Of a stretch of 64,000 bases of DNA, positions 26,911 to 39,520 are shown in pieces. Each line of letters begins with the position of its first letter. The first letter of the stretch is position 1. Made by a program: the position numbers and the translations under genes. Under the pieces are notes generated by a model, which saw only the letters and a list, made by a program, of their open reading frames with translations, had not been told where the DNA came from and did not search any database. Origin of the DNA: Viscum album (lineage: Eukaryota > Streptophyta > Magnoliopsida > Santalales > Viscaceae); assembly GCA_963277665.1 (NCBI GenBank), contig OY728120.1, positions 427,992,138-428,056,137 of the forward strand. The letters are read 5' to 3'.

Positions 26911-27399
26911 TTAAGAAATGAAGTAAATAAGAATCAACAACATTTGAAAGGTATTTATATTATCATATAAATTTGATCAAAATAAATCATTGGTTGTGGT
27001 ATTTATTACATAATAACTGATATACTAAATTTTTATTTTTAGGTACGATAATTCATTCTATAATTAGGAGGTAAAACCCCATTTTTAGACATGACTACAT
27101 AAACCCAATATTTGATTAGTAATGAAAGTTAGAAACTAGATCTTGAATTCAAAAGAAATTCGTCAATAAATAAGAAAATGACTATTCTTAATTACTGATG
27201 AGAAGATATAAAATAATGATTAAATATATAAAGCCAGAAAATTACATTGAATATAAAATGGCTTCAATATTCAATCACCCATAATTAAAAATTTTATTAA
27301 AAAGTACACTACATCTCATGTTTTCATAAAATCCAAGGGTTTGATCTAGTTATAAAAAAGAGGGGTTCTTAAAATTATTATTTAAAAAATCTAGAGCCG
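26911..27399. other. Unassigned AT-rich stretch
   Basis: No gene, RNA or repeat recognised. The start of relic B probably lies close to its right end. Confidence 0.35.
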
Positions 27400-29173
27400 T
27401 GTACCTTCTAACATCTAGTCAAGTACTACTATACTTGTGTAATAATCTAATATTCTGAAAGAACACTGTATTTGTATTGTATACAACATGAAACTCTGAG
27501 CTTAAATAAACCATTGAATATTAATAGTTAAATACTATAGTTATAATCTTATTTTTAAATTGGTGGGTATAAATATGATTAAAGCATTATAAAATATATA
27601 TGATATTCTAAAAAAGAATAATTTTTTTATATAATTCTTATTTAAGAGAACATAGTATTTCATTAAAGTCATTTTATGTTTAAAAAATATATTTTATTTG
27701 AAAATATTTTTTATTAATTTTCATGAGAAAAAATTATAAATAATTTATATAATTTTTAGAATTTTTATTTTATAAAAAGTATATCATTTTTAATAGATCA
27801 TTTTAAAATTATCTTATGTTTAATTTTTATGGATTTTTTGAAAATATTTATTTTTCATTAAATATGGAAAAATAATGGTTTTTATTGAACACTATCTTTT
27901 CTTTTCCATTACATACAAAGAAACAATCTATTTTTTAATAGTTTTATAATTTTATAATTTTATTTTTATTATAAATAATCCCATAAATGTTAAAAGAATA
28001 AATATTATACATGAATTTGCTAACAATGTTTTTAAACATAAAAGACCTATTTCTGGAGAACCGCTTTTTATAAGGGTTTTATGGGTTTATTTTTCAATTA
28101 AAATAATAAAATTATGATAATTAAACTAGATAAAATTTATTACATATTATGATAATTTTTAATTTATATTATGTAACAACATCAAATTAATTATTGGTCA
28201 ATATGATTTGTAACCATAAAAATGTAATATCCATGGTAAAGGTAAAATGGATTATTTAGGGTTAAAAATATTGTGATAAGGATGAAAATTCATTAAATAA
28301 CTTTACATAATATTATTATATGTGTATATTACACCCATAGTCATCCAATCATTGAAAAAGGATATTTTGTTTCTATTTTTCTTTGATTTTAATCATTATA
28401 TGTATGGGATACAATAAAAATTATTACTCTCTTGGTTTTAATATTTATAGTATTTTTTTGAATGATTAAAAATAACTTATGTTCTGTTACAAATTATTAT
28501 TCTAATGAAAATTCACCTTTATCAAAGAAATTTAAATATAATTGCTAGAGATGAAATAATTAACCTAAATGCATACACAACGCCGATATAGTGTTTGAGA
28601 ATTGTGTAGAAAAATCAAGTTAATGATTTTAAAAGCCCTAAAATTAATATTTTTTGGGAAATTTATTGTGTTACATGTGTTTTATTGATAAATATAACTT
28701 ATTAAGGATGTGTTAAATGTTTATATTTGAATTAGATTACTTTTTTTCTGACATTAAATTCAAAATAAATGAATAGTGTCAAAAATTACACTAGTGATAT
28801 CTTATGTTAAATAATATTTTATTAACTTATTTAAAAATAATAAAAATATTTCAAGAGAACAATAATGATTAAAAACATTATAAAATATCATCTAATGTCC
28901 ATTTATGATACTATTTTTGCCTTATAAGGAAAAAATATACACCTTTATTATCAAAAAAATTAATTATCTGAGTTATGGGTAGAGTTTATTAACTAAGGGG
29001 AAAAAACAATAGGTTTGAAATGATATCTAAACCTATAAAAATTTCATCAGATGATTATATTAATACCATATACTCATTATATTTTAATTAATGTTTTTAT
29101 ACTTTTTACATGAGTTAGAGTTATATAATATTATAATATTTCATGTATTTCAAAAAATTCTCTTCCCCTCCCT

Positions 29174-29181
29174 TATAAAAG
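29174..29181 (+). promoter_or_regulatory. TATA box of relic B LTR
   Basis: TATAAAAG sits in the context CCCCTCCCTTATAAAAGGA. It is the same TATA box and CT-rich flank as in the 3' LTR of element 2 (56830). Confidence 0.6.
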
Positions 29182-29707
29182 GACACTCAACATTTCACTA
29201 ATTTACACCATTTTGTGCCATATATATTAACTAATCCATACCAAATTATATTCTCAACTTCAATATAAATGATTTATAGGTAATAGTATTCCTAAAAGAC
29301 CCTTACAAGGGTCCTTAATAAGGGAACTTAATGGAGGTCTACCAAAGAAGAGGCAATCTTCCAACCCAACCTCATTCAACTTCTGTAGTCTTATACCCAT
29401 TTCAAATAATATAAAAATATTATTATATTATATAATACGTACCAAATATATACTTTTTTGTTTTTATGACTATGTTTTAATCCTTTTTCTGTAATTTTTC
29501 ATTATATGGGGAATGAAAACATCATTCATGCTTATGTGTATACTACGGCATATACAAAGTGATATGTTTTTTCCCCATAACTATATCTCATGGATATTTT
29601 TAATTATGGATTTAATGTACATATATAACAATATTAGGAATCTAAAACGACAATATATCATCTATTTTTTTACCATTCCATCTATTGTAAAATGATAACC
29701 TCATTAA

Positions 29708-29925
29708 TGTGTACGTGTTGATTACCATCTCTATGAAGCGACATGATTCGTTTTTCATTATCACATCACATAGATAATATATGGAATTTTTTTGAAGTGA
29801 TAATATTATATTTTTTATATTATAAAAATCCATGAAATATTAACCAATACTTACATTTCTTCATTCATGTTCCTTGAAAATGGAAAGGTGACTCTTGTAT
29901 ACGTACGAACTACTGTCTCCATGAT
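29708..29925 (+). repeat. Two hairpin-like LTR leader boxes in relic B
   Basis: Copies at 29708-29736 (TGTACGTG..TTACCATCTCTATG) and 29894-29925 (TACGTACGAACTACTGTC then TCCATG) lie 188-189 bases apart. A possible further diverged copy, TCGTACACTGTCCACCATG, lies at about 30697-30715. Confidence 0.6.
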
Positions 29926-32486
29926 TAAAATTTAATTCACTTTTCATAAACATATTTAATTATTGGTTTAAAAAATAAAATTAATTTATAAAAACAATAA
30001 TTATATCATGAATTTTATTCTTTATATGATTTGAAAATTACAACATTGACAATGGTTGAGAGACCGAAATGGTTTTGGAATTATGAATTGAACATCAACA
30101 AAATACATGACAAGGACTTAACCGATTATGTAATTAAATATATAATTGAAATAATTGAAACAAGTTATTTAATGATAAATTAAGAAACTTGTAAAAGGTT
30201 ACTAAGTAGGTAAATAATTGGTATATGTTTATAATACCCGATTTAAAGGATATCAGTGGTAATTATGGACTCGAGGTATGAGATTTCGTCTCAACATAAC
30301 TTTATTGAGTCTTATTTTAATATTATCCACCAAATTTCATTTATATAGTGTAAATAATGAAACTTTTACTTATTATATCATGAATCGTTACTAATTAATT
30401 TATTTTATGTTACAATTTAAATTATTTCACCCAATGGTATTTGACATGAATGTTACAATGTGGTATTGGGTTTCCTAAATAAATTTCATTTCATTCGCTT
30501 ATAATCCTTCACCATTGAAGTTGTTACGACATGATTATGTGTGATTTTTTCTCTAAATTGTAATATTACATATTTAAATTTATTTTATATATATTTATAT
30601 ATTTTCACATATTCAATTTTTAGACTAATTATCAAATCAAAGTTTATGATCATAATAAGGGTTTTCATTGTCACAATCTCTTTTTCTTGAGACATATCGT
30701 ACACTGTCCACCATGATTTCCATTTATGGTGTAAATACTACATCATTACTGAATATTTATATATTAATTCATGAAATTTATGGGATTTATATTTCTACAT
30801 CACACTATTTCCTTTAATTAATTTCCCTTGAACATTAGAAAAATGATAATTGATTTATGTTATAATACTCCTTCTTTTCAAGATTAATTATGTTCAAGGT
30901 TCCATTGGGGAAATAATATGCTCTTATTTTATTGAACCACAAATAATTTTTTATTTTATGGTTATGAATTAGGATTACATATTTAGTTTCCATTTTTTCC
31001 CTTATTTATTCAATAAACATCAAGAAAGATGTTTGTATATGATTAAAATCCTTTATCTTATTTTATATTGGGAATCATTATCTTCCATATCCATGTTTTC
31101 AAACATGATTTATTTAATTTATTTTAGAAACATAAATGATTTAATAATTTTATATTACACGATCATTAAATTTATTTTAAGATATTTTAAAATTAAATTT
31201 CTTAATGTTTTCTACGTGGGTCTCTTTAGACACACTTTACCGGAGTTTGAAAATAATGTTTGGTATTATTGTTTACAACTTGAACGGATTTTACAACATT
31301 CATGAAAATAGTTTTATTTGAATATTAATTTTTATTTTCCTATTTTTATTTTCAAGTAATATAATTTTTATAATATATTTTGAATTCATATTTTTTAAAA
31401 GTGATTTTCAAAGTGTAATGGTTATTTCCCTCAAAGAATTTTTTAAATAATCCTTTTATAGAATTTAAATTCATCAAGAACAATAACCCTTGATTTTACA
31501 TATGATCCTCAGGGGATATGTTTTATTGTTACCACAATTATTCATTCTCTTGATTGATTTTCATTGTTTCAAATATATTTCTATGGGAATAATTTTATTT
31601 CTTTGGTAAAATAATGCCTTGATATAAAAATGGTTTTTTTATATTGTAAAATGAAATAACTCATATGTTATGATTATATTATTATTCATGTAAATATTTC
31701 ATGATGAAGGGTGATCTTGATATTATACATTAGGATGGTATATCCTAATGTCTCTCTCAAATTAATTGGGTAATAATGATAGAGTTTACTGAATAGACGT
31801 AACTCTTAAGAGATGATAAAGTTAACCGATTAGAAGGTTACTCCGTAGAGATTATGGGTATTAATAAGGTAAGATTATCCCATCTATAAGGGGTATATAA
31901 ATATAATGTTCCATGATAACAATAAAGTTTTTTATGATTTCTATGGGATTTTGATGTTTCCTTTGATCAATATTAACATCATGTGGCTCTTAAGAATTGA
32001 TTCCTAAGAATCATTCCATTGTTAATGATTTATACAATGAAACCTTTTTAATGATATATGTTTCAATGGTTATGTATTATCTTATGTTACAATCATTCAA
32101 TTCTATTTTTTCATCATAAAATTATGCTCATCTTATCCTCATTCATAACATTTAGTTATTGATGATTTTGTTTACCCTTACTGAGCATTTTAGGTCACCC
32201 ATATTTTTATTTCTTTTACCGATTTTATAAAGAATGATGTTATATGATTTTTTTTAGAATGGTTTCATATGTGAATAATTTTATGTGAAATATTTAAGAA
32301 TTAATCTAGAATTTGAGAATCTGGATATGAGTGGGAAAAATCCTCACCTAAATATATGGTTATTATTATGTAAGAGTTTTTCCCAATTTATTAAAACTAT
32401 GAAGATTTAAGATCCCCAAATATGTAACTTTTGATTTTAACTTTTGATTTTATATTTCTTATAGGGATAAAATTGGGTCACGTTTA

Positions 32487-32499
32487 TTAGTATCAAATC
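32487..32499 (+). promoter_or_regulatory. Degenerate primer binding site of relic B
   Basis: TTAGTATCAAATC directly follows the LTR end. It resembles the TTGGTATCAT.. primer site of element 2 and marks the LTR/interior border. This makes relic B a 5' LTR whose interior was to the right. Confidence 0.55.
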
Positions 32500-32995
32500 T
32501 AAAAATGAGACACTTATGTTTTTATCCCTAGATTTGGGAGTGTTGGTTTGATTTTATTATAAGGAGATCATCTAAAATATTGATGACAATATATGAAATC
32601 AGTGACCTCCTTTAATAGATAAATTTTGAATCAATATCCTTTAAAATATTACGTATAATTTTTGAAATAATTATAACTCAAAATCCACTAAAACAAGACT
32701 CTAAAATTCGAGTGGGATATTTCCAATATCTCCCCAAAATGTATATTTAGGATTATAAAAGAATAGAAATTGTGAATTTTAAAATTAACTGCAATTATTT
32801 AGACCAAATACATCATTTTTTAAATATATTCTGTAGTTTCTCCATTTCCAACATGTATTAATTAAGACTACTTATATTTCATTAAGTCTCCATGGAAGAA
32901 AATTTATATATTCTCTATCTAGATTTGTACATCTCTATATAAAATGACTTGTTCCTATATTTTCACCAATGATATTCATTTTTAAAGAATTTCTA
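32500..32995 (+). other. Remaining leader of relic B's interior
   Basis: About 500 bases between relic B's primer site and relic C, presumably untranslated leader and early gag. No gag motif is readable. The last five bases before relic C are TTCTA, a candidate target duplication whose partner was not found. Confidence 0.4.
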
Positions 32996-35235
32996 TGTAA
33001 TGAACCTAAATATAGTAGCATAAACCTAAAGGTTATTTCACTAAAATGGTAGTAGATATATGTTTCACATACTGAATGATAAATTAATTTAGTTGACTCT
33101 AAAAATTGGATACATACTTTAATATCACATTACATTTGAAAACATAAAATAAAACATATTATTTTCTATAAGAACATCATTATTACCTCAAAAATATCCT
33201 TTCATATCAATAATAATAAAATTCTGAGAATCATGAGGAATATAAAACATAAGAAAAGGTGATCTTATATTCTCAGTAAGGGTAAACTAGGCGGATATCA
33301 TCAATCACATAAGAATTACATTCTCATAAGGGTAGGAGAACATGAGAATAACATTTTAAAACCATACCATGTATATCATGGATTATAATCCAAAGTCATG
33401 GATGAAATCATTAATTTTCATAAGATATGAATCATATATGAATTAAAGAACATGTTCCATGAGTGCATAAATTAGACATAAGAATGTGGAAAAAATATAA
33501 TATTATAAAATCATGAAATTGTATAAAGAGAAACATTTTAATTCATAATGTTATGAAAATGAAATCAGGCCCTCATATAAACATATGGACAAATAAATAG
33601 TTCCGTGAATAATCTTATGAACATGAGAACTAGGTCTATGCATAAAAATATAGACATAAATACAAGGTCCAAGTATAAAATTGTGAACATGAAATTATGT
33701 TGACATATAACATAATTACCTCATTAGTTATCCATATTTACCCAATGAATATGAGTTCTATAACAAATACACCATCCATATAATCCTAATCCATTCATAT
33801 GTATTCCACAAGATCATGAAAATATTTACAATTTCATCACAACTTAACACATGGAAAATAAAATGGGTTTCATTAATATCACATCATTATAAAAATAAAA
33901 CATCTATAGAAAGAATAAGGATGTCATAATTATATCATATACCCTATAAAATATCAAAGGCTATCCTACAAGATAAAAAAACCATTAAAATGTTACCTAG
34001 AACATTTCTTAAGAAATATACATTTCCAAATTAATGTAATTACGTAAAACAAATAAATTTTTCAAAAAATTAATGAATAAATATTATTTGAAAATTGCCT
34101 TAGATTCTTGTTAAGGGTGATTAAATGTATTGATTGGTCCTAAAAGTGGTAAATCTATTTCATGCCGTTCATGTCATAAAAAATATTCCTTTGCACATTT
34201 TTAGTAAAAAGAAAAAGTACCTTATACTAAAAATGACAATAATGTTTATATTTAAATTTTTTTCAATACATTAATCATTGGTAAAAATTAAATTAAAATA
34301 TCATAGGAAAATATTGAAAAATCTTGAAAATTTTCATTTAAAACTTGGATATGGGAGAAAAAGGATTTTTCATCTGAAAAGAGAAATATAGATGATTTTC
34401 ATGAAAAAACATTATTTCAGTCTATTGAGTTCTTTTGAAGATGAAAATGAATGCAAAACAAGTAATCTATAGAAATTACTATACTAGACATAAATTCATG
34501 ATGTTTTTGAGATATAGTTCATAAAATTTTATCATATAAAACATAATCCTAACAAATCCTGATAAACAATGAGATTGAAAACTAAATCCCTTCCACATTG
34601 ATACCATGTGAATTATAAGCCACATGAAAGAATAACATTCAATTAAACATTAAAACTACTAAAGGTAATTATAATCAGGATATAGAATTTCAATGGTGTT
34701 GTATATACACCTCATAAACATAAATATATTCCTAACAACAAACATGTCACAATGAAATAATATTGGGATGAAGAGCCCTTAACGCTTTTTTCAATATCGG
34801 ATCAGAACCTCTGAAAAAAGACGAAATTATTTTAATTTCATAATCTAAATAATTCTAATTGAGTTATAAATAAAATAAATTAATGGTAATTATATAGAAC
34901 ACATAATGGAAACAAGCGGTGAATATGACATATGTCTCATATAAAAAAATGTGAGACAAAAAAATCCCCTTACCGCAAATTCAACTGGATTCGATGGAAC
35001 TATTACCTCATATATAATAAATATAGATTTTTTATAATTATATAAAATAATCATGTACATACTTATAAAATAAAATTTGATCAAATTATAAAATTTCATC
35101 ACCTTTTTATTAATAATTCCTTATTCAAAATCAACGTATCTGGGTGTCAATTATTTCATTTTTCTTGAGAATTTAACATTGTTAGTTTTTGTCCTTGTAT
35201 ATTTATCATAGTTATATCATTCCAATAATTTTAAT

Positions 35236-35280
35236 CATGATATATATATCATATATATTCATGATATATATATATTCATT
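35236..35280. repeat. AT palindromic dinucleotide tract
   Basis: ATCATGATATATATATC and a near copy, TTCATGATATATATATATTC, follow each other closely. Both halves are self-complementary. This is probably replication slippage within the LTR. Confidence 0.5.
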
Positions 35281-35318
35281 CATAAGTGTTATATATAGAA
35301 AATTTGATTTATATCCTT

Positions 35319-35536
35319 CATAGAGATGGTAGACCGTACGTACACATGAATGTTGTTTTCATTTTTTGACAGATAGAATAAAATAATGGTAAAAAATAAA
35401 AGTAAATTTAAATAATATTAATATCATTATTAAAATATAAATTTATTAATTACATAATTATAACCATACTTGTATATTTGTTATGAAAAAAAATTACACT
35501 TTTATGTGGAGACGATAAGTCATACATACTGATGGG
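35319..35536 (-). repeat. Two hairpin-like LTR leader boxes in relic C
   Basis: Copies start at 35319 (CATAGAGATGGTAGACC then GTACGTACAC) and 35503 (TATGTGGAGACGATAAG then TCATACATAC), 184 bases apart. They lie about 345 bases from the worn TATA region at 35881, the distance seen in the intact LTR. Confidence 0.65.
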
Positions 35537-37654
35537 TGATGTTTTCTCTTTCCATAGCATAGAAAGAAGGTGGATAATGGTTGTTACCTAATTATAATAA
35601 CTATTATGTATGATTATATAATTAATTAGTTATTTTGTAATGGATTCCATGGATTTATAATATGTAGTCCAAGGGATGAAATTTAAAATGCTCGATTAAG
35701 AGTTATATATCTTCATTGTTTATCATCTTTAGGAATACACCATAAGATATGAAAGGATGTGATATTGGTAAGAAATGAATATAACTAATGTGTTTTATAA
35801 ATATAATATTGTATTATTGTTGGGTTTTTCTAATATATAAGTCTCAAAAGGTGTGTTGAAGAGAGGAAAATATGTGATAATTTATAAATCGGGGGATGGG
35901 GCACTCTTGGAATTACCTAAAGTATGACAATATTATAAATTAATTTTTATAATAAATTGATCCAAATAATTATTTTAAATATAATTTTTAGAAATGTGAA
36001 AATACTCTCATAAAATAAATTTTTATATGTTTTGGTCATATTTTAACACTTATCCCTTAGTTTTAACCCTCTTTAACCCTTTTGGCAATCACCGTAAAAT
36101 TAAAGTTTTTTATTATTTAAGAGTCACAAATGTTAACTTCAAAGGAATAATGATCCACAAATAGACCATGGTAGATATTTTAAACCATATCCAATTCACT
36201 TTTATAATTATATTATTTTCATTAATTTTATATCTTTTAATAAAATATTATTTATTCAAAAAATTTGTTAATTTTTTTGGAACTATTCATTTACTTTGAC
36301 ATTAAAGTTATCTAGATAGTCGTAGAATTAGAATATAAATATTTCTGACATAACTAATATCTAATAAATATATAAAAAAAAATTTACATAAAAATTCAAC
36401 CAAATTATATTAAATTTATTATTTATAAAATCATTTAATTTATTTTTTATTAATTGAATAAATATTGTGTCAGTGTTGCGTAAGCTTTTAAAGTAATTAT
36501 TCAATCACTAAAAAGTAAAAATAAATTAGTATGGAAAATATTTAATTTATATTTAAAGTAAATATTTAAAAGAAAATAGAATTTTATTTTATCCTTATAA
36601 AGAAAATTAGAGATATTAATTTCAAGAGAGTGACATTGTGTGTAAATTATTTTCATAAATTAATTTTAAGTTCATAATTAAACAAAAATAAAACTATTTG
36701 AAAATATAAAAAATATATCGATAGAAACGACATAAAATAACCAATTAAATTGGATAAATTCACGTTTTAGATAAATTTTAGTGCCATATCCCCATGTTTT
36801 ACCCCTATTTTACCTGTTTTACCCTCACTGAGGTGGAAACTATTTTTCCACAGTTACTATTCATAATGACCTAAAAAAAGAGAAATATTTAGGAAATTTG
36901 ATCCAAATGATTCTAAATATGGTATATAATTTTAAATATTCAGTCTAGAAAAATAGATAAAAAATTAATATTAATGTGTAAAATGCAACAAAAATCGTTT
37001 TTAGAAAAAAAACATGTCTTTAAGTATAAAAATGAGCCTATATCAAATCTAGGATTATTGATGATTAAAAGGGATTTAATTAGATTATTTTAAATCAAAT
37101 GTATCATATTTAACCTTAATATCATATATATAATATAATGATAAATTTAAATTACTTTATTTAATGAAAATAAGTGAGAGTATTTAAATAATCTGTATTT
37201 TCCTCTATTCACTAAAAAATTAATTATTTCAGAAAAATCCCCATATTTAACACAAATTTAATTTTGATATTATAGGATAGAAAATAATTTTAATTTTATG
37301 AAATATAATTTCTAAAACTGTATGAAAATAATTATAATTATGAAGTAGAGAATGCAATCAAAATGATTTTTTAATATAATGCATTATTGGAGCATAAAAT
37401 GACATCAAAAAAAGTTGTTTATTTATTTATTAAGATAAAATAAATAATTTTTTATTTATTATCATCAGTATAAATAAATTTCATAATTAGGTTAACCGTA
37501 TTTATACTATTCAATTCTATTTCTATGTTATAATGGTAATATTTAAATTTATATATTTTTATAATATATTTCTCTTAGCTTAAACCATAGTGTTACTTAT
37601 TATAAAACAAATTGAGAATATTATTTTATGAAAAAAAACTTATATGGTGTTAAA

Positions 37655-39455
37655 TTATATCACTCTTGAGTAAATTTCACCCTTTAAATTTTATCTTGGT
37701 TATCAATAGTTCAATATTTGAAAATAATTTTTTTGAAACCCAACATCAAACAGAGGGATAATAAATCATTATTTATAAAGGGAAAGTTGGAAACATAAAT
37801 TTTACCTGAAATAGTTCACAATCATTCTCCCATATAATGAAAAAATTACTGGGATGTTAAAATTTAGAAATATGGGAGAAAAAATGAATATAAGGAATAA
37901 TAGAGAGTGATAATGAACACGATCATAAGAAAGTAAATGAACACAAAAACATAATTATTTGATGGGAGAAAAGGCCACCAATTCATTTGAAATAATGGTA
38001 AAAGTATAACAATTCTTTTATATCATTTTTCTAATTTTTTTTGTTTATTTTACTATCAATATATAGGTATTATAAAATATACTTAAATGATTTCAATCTA
38101 TATAATATGCACAATTTCAACCTTTGGTGATGCTTAGATAAATTTCCGTCGTATATCTTACTCTATGAAATGAATATCCATAATTAATTTTTCATGCCTA
38201 AAGAATTAAAATTGTCTTTTAAAAAGTCATAAGACCCAAAACAGGATGAAACTTCATTCCTTACTTCTTTAGATATTTAATAAATGAAAAATGGATAGAA
38301 TAAGTAATCCAATATGGATAAATCTAACACATTAATCTAAAAAAACTAAAAAATAACCCGAAAAGGTCAACTTAATCCATTCCATAAACAATTATCCTTA
38401 ATACTCCTTAAAAATATGACTGACCGAAATCAAATCCCAATAATTAGAAATATTTGAACAAATATTTCTAAGATTAACCTATTTATTATATCAATATAAT
38501 ATCAATCTTATATTAGGTTGTATAGAAAAAATTTATATACCCCAAACTTATACTCTCCTAAATATGATAATATCTTAGATAACCATAAAGACACAATAAT
38601 GTAATATATGATTCTATAAATAAAATCAATCTTAATTCCTCAATTTATGTTTCCCATAATCATGTAATATTCAAAATACAATGTAATTAATAATAATCAG
38701 TTAGTTAGAAAATTATTTTTCAATCACATAGTTATTTATATGATATATTACAAAAAATGTACCAAATATTTTATCCTAATCTACCATAATTACTTCAACA
38801 TCAATGAACATATTAACCCGAAAGATTATTATGAATTTTATACTTATGTCTAGATAATACAGAAGTATTATTCATCCGATGTCCTTTTCAATATGTCATA
38901 TATAAATCCAAATGGTTGTATTCCCACAATTATGTTGAAAAATATCCTTAATCATGTAAAACTACCATCACATAAAATCACAAATTGGGTATCCATACCA
39001 TTAAATTTATGATCAACCTATTAATAATCAACCCATGACACATTAGGTTTATCACATATTATTATGTAATATCATAATTTTTCATTGGTTTTATTATCTC
39101 ATTCATTATAATGGTTAATAATGAAATAGTTTATTAAACCAAGAATGACCCCTAGGAGTATCGAACAGGGTGTGAAGTAAAGGAATATTCACCACGATCT
39201 ATATGGATTTGAGAGATATACTCAACCATCTCTTTTCAGGATTATTATTCCTAGATGCATCTATCCCAAAATCACCAATATAGATTGTATCCAGACATGT
39301 ATGTATCACTATGAAAAGAATATAATAACTACATTATAACAAAATGTTATGATATTATTCTATAATTAGACATGTACCCAATTTATATCATATGGTTATG
39401 TTCCACAGTCTATGTTTTCCTAAATCTTGATCCTAGGGTTTTTACTAAACTTCTA
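37655..39455 (-). other. Shrunken interior of relic C
   Basis: The left edge matches the untranslated tail after pol in element 2 (CTTGAGTAAATTTCACCCT). The right edge, CCTAGGGTTTTTACTAA at 39432, matches the reverse of the leader just after the primer site (TTAGTAAGAACCCTAAGG). No gag or pol motif is readable between them. Confidence 0.6.
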
Positions 39456-39464
39456 CTGATACCA
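39456..39464 (-). promoter_or_regulatory. Primer binding site of relic C
   Basis: The minus strand reads TGGTATCAG, a perfect match to the start of the initiator tRNA-Met complement, two bases from the LTR end (TTACA). The canonical CA end is kept here, unlike elements 1 and 2. Confidence 0.75.
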
Positions 39465-39520
39465 TCTGTAATGACCCTAAATCCAGTAGAACAAAAATAG
39501 ATGTTATTTTACTACTATAC

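Larger units (their letters stand above)
27400..32486 (+). mobile_element. Relic B: long LTR of a plus-strand Tekay-like element
   Basis: This is a decayed LTR in the plus orientation. Landmarks in the order of the intact LTR at 46250-50264 are an ATCCATGGTAAAGGTAAAATGG block (28230; the LTR has ACCATGGTTAAAAGTAAATAGGG), a CT-rich promoter with TATAAAAG (29174), two hairpin boxes (29708-29925), GTTTACCCTTACTGAGCATTT (32170; the LTR has the same with one or two changes), and the end GGGTCACGTTTA followed by a worn primer site. The left end is estimated from the distance of the first landmark. It is longer than the intact LTR (about 5 versus 4 kb), so it probably contains insertions. Confidence 0.7.
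32996..37654 (-). repeat. 3' LTR of relic C
   Basis: This LTR of 4659 bases begins at the left with TGTAATGAACC (ending in CA in element orientation) and ends at the right with GGTGTTAAA, equal to the TGTAACACC start read backwards with one change. Landmarks are TTCTCAGTAAGGGTAAAC at 33271 (reverse of GTTTACCCTTACTGAGAA in element 2), hairpin boxes at 35319 and 35503, a worn TATA region TTTATAAAT (35881) with GGGGGATGGGGC beside it, and GGTGGAAAC..TTACTATTCA at 36831. Confidence 0.75.
32996..39520 (-). mobile_element. Relic C: minus-strand Tekay-like element with shrunken interior
   Basis: The left (3') LTR spans 32996-37654. The interior is only 37655-39466. The right (5') LTR starts at 39467 with TGTAATGACCCTAAATCCAG, closely matching the left LTR start TGTAATGAACCTAAATATAG. 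The match between the two LTR copies is lost after about 50 bases, so the 5' LTR is deleted or interrupted. Next to the 3' LTR, AAATTTCACCCT at 37672 and the bases around it match the segment between pol and the polypurine tract of element 2 (54967-55004) almost position by position. The full interior of this family is about 5 kb, so most of gag-pol has been deleted here. Confidence 0.75.

Noticed and set aside
31033..31305. 90-codon open frame on the plus strand
   Set aside because: It lies inside the LTR relic B, with low-complexity composition and no recognisable domain.
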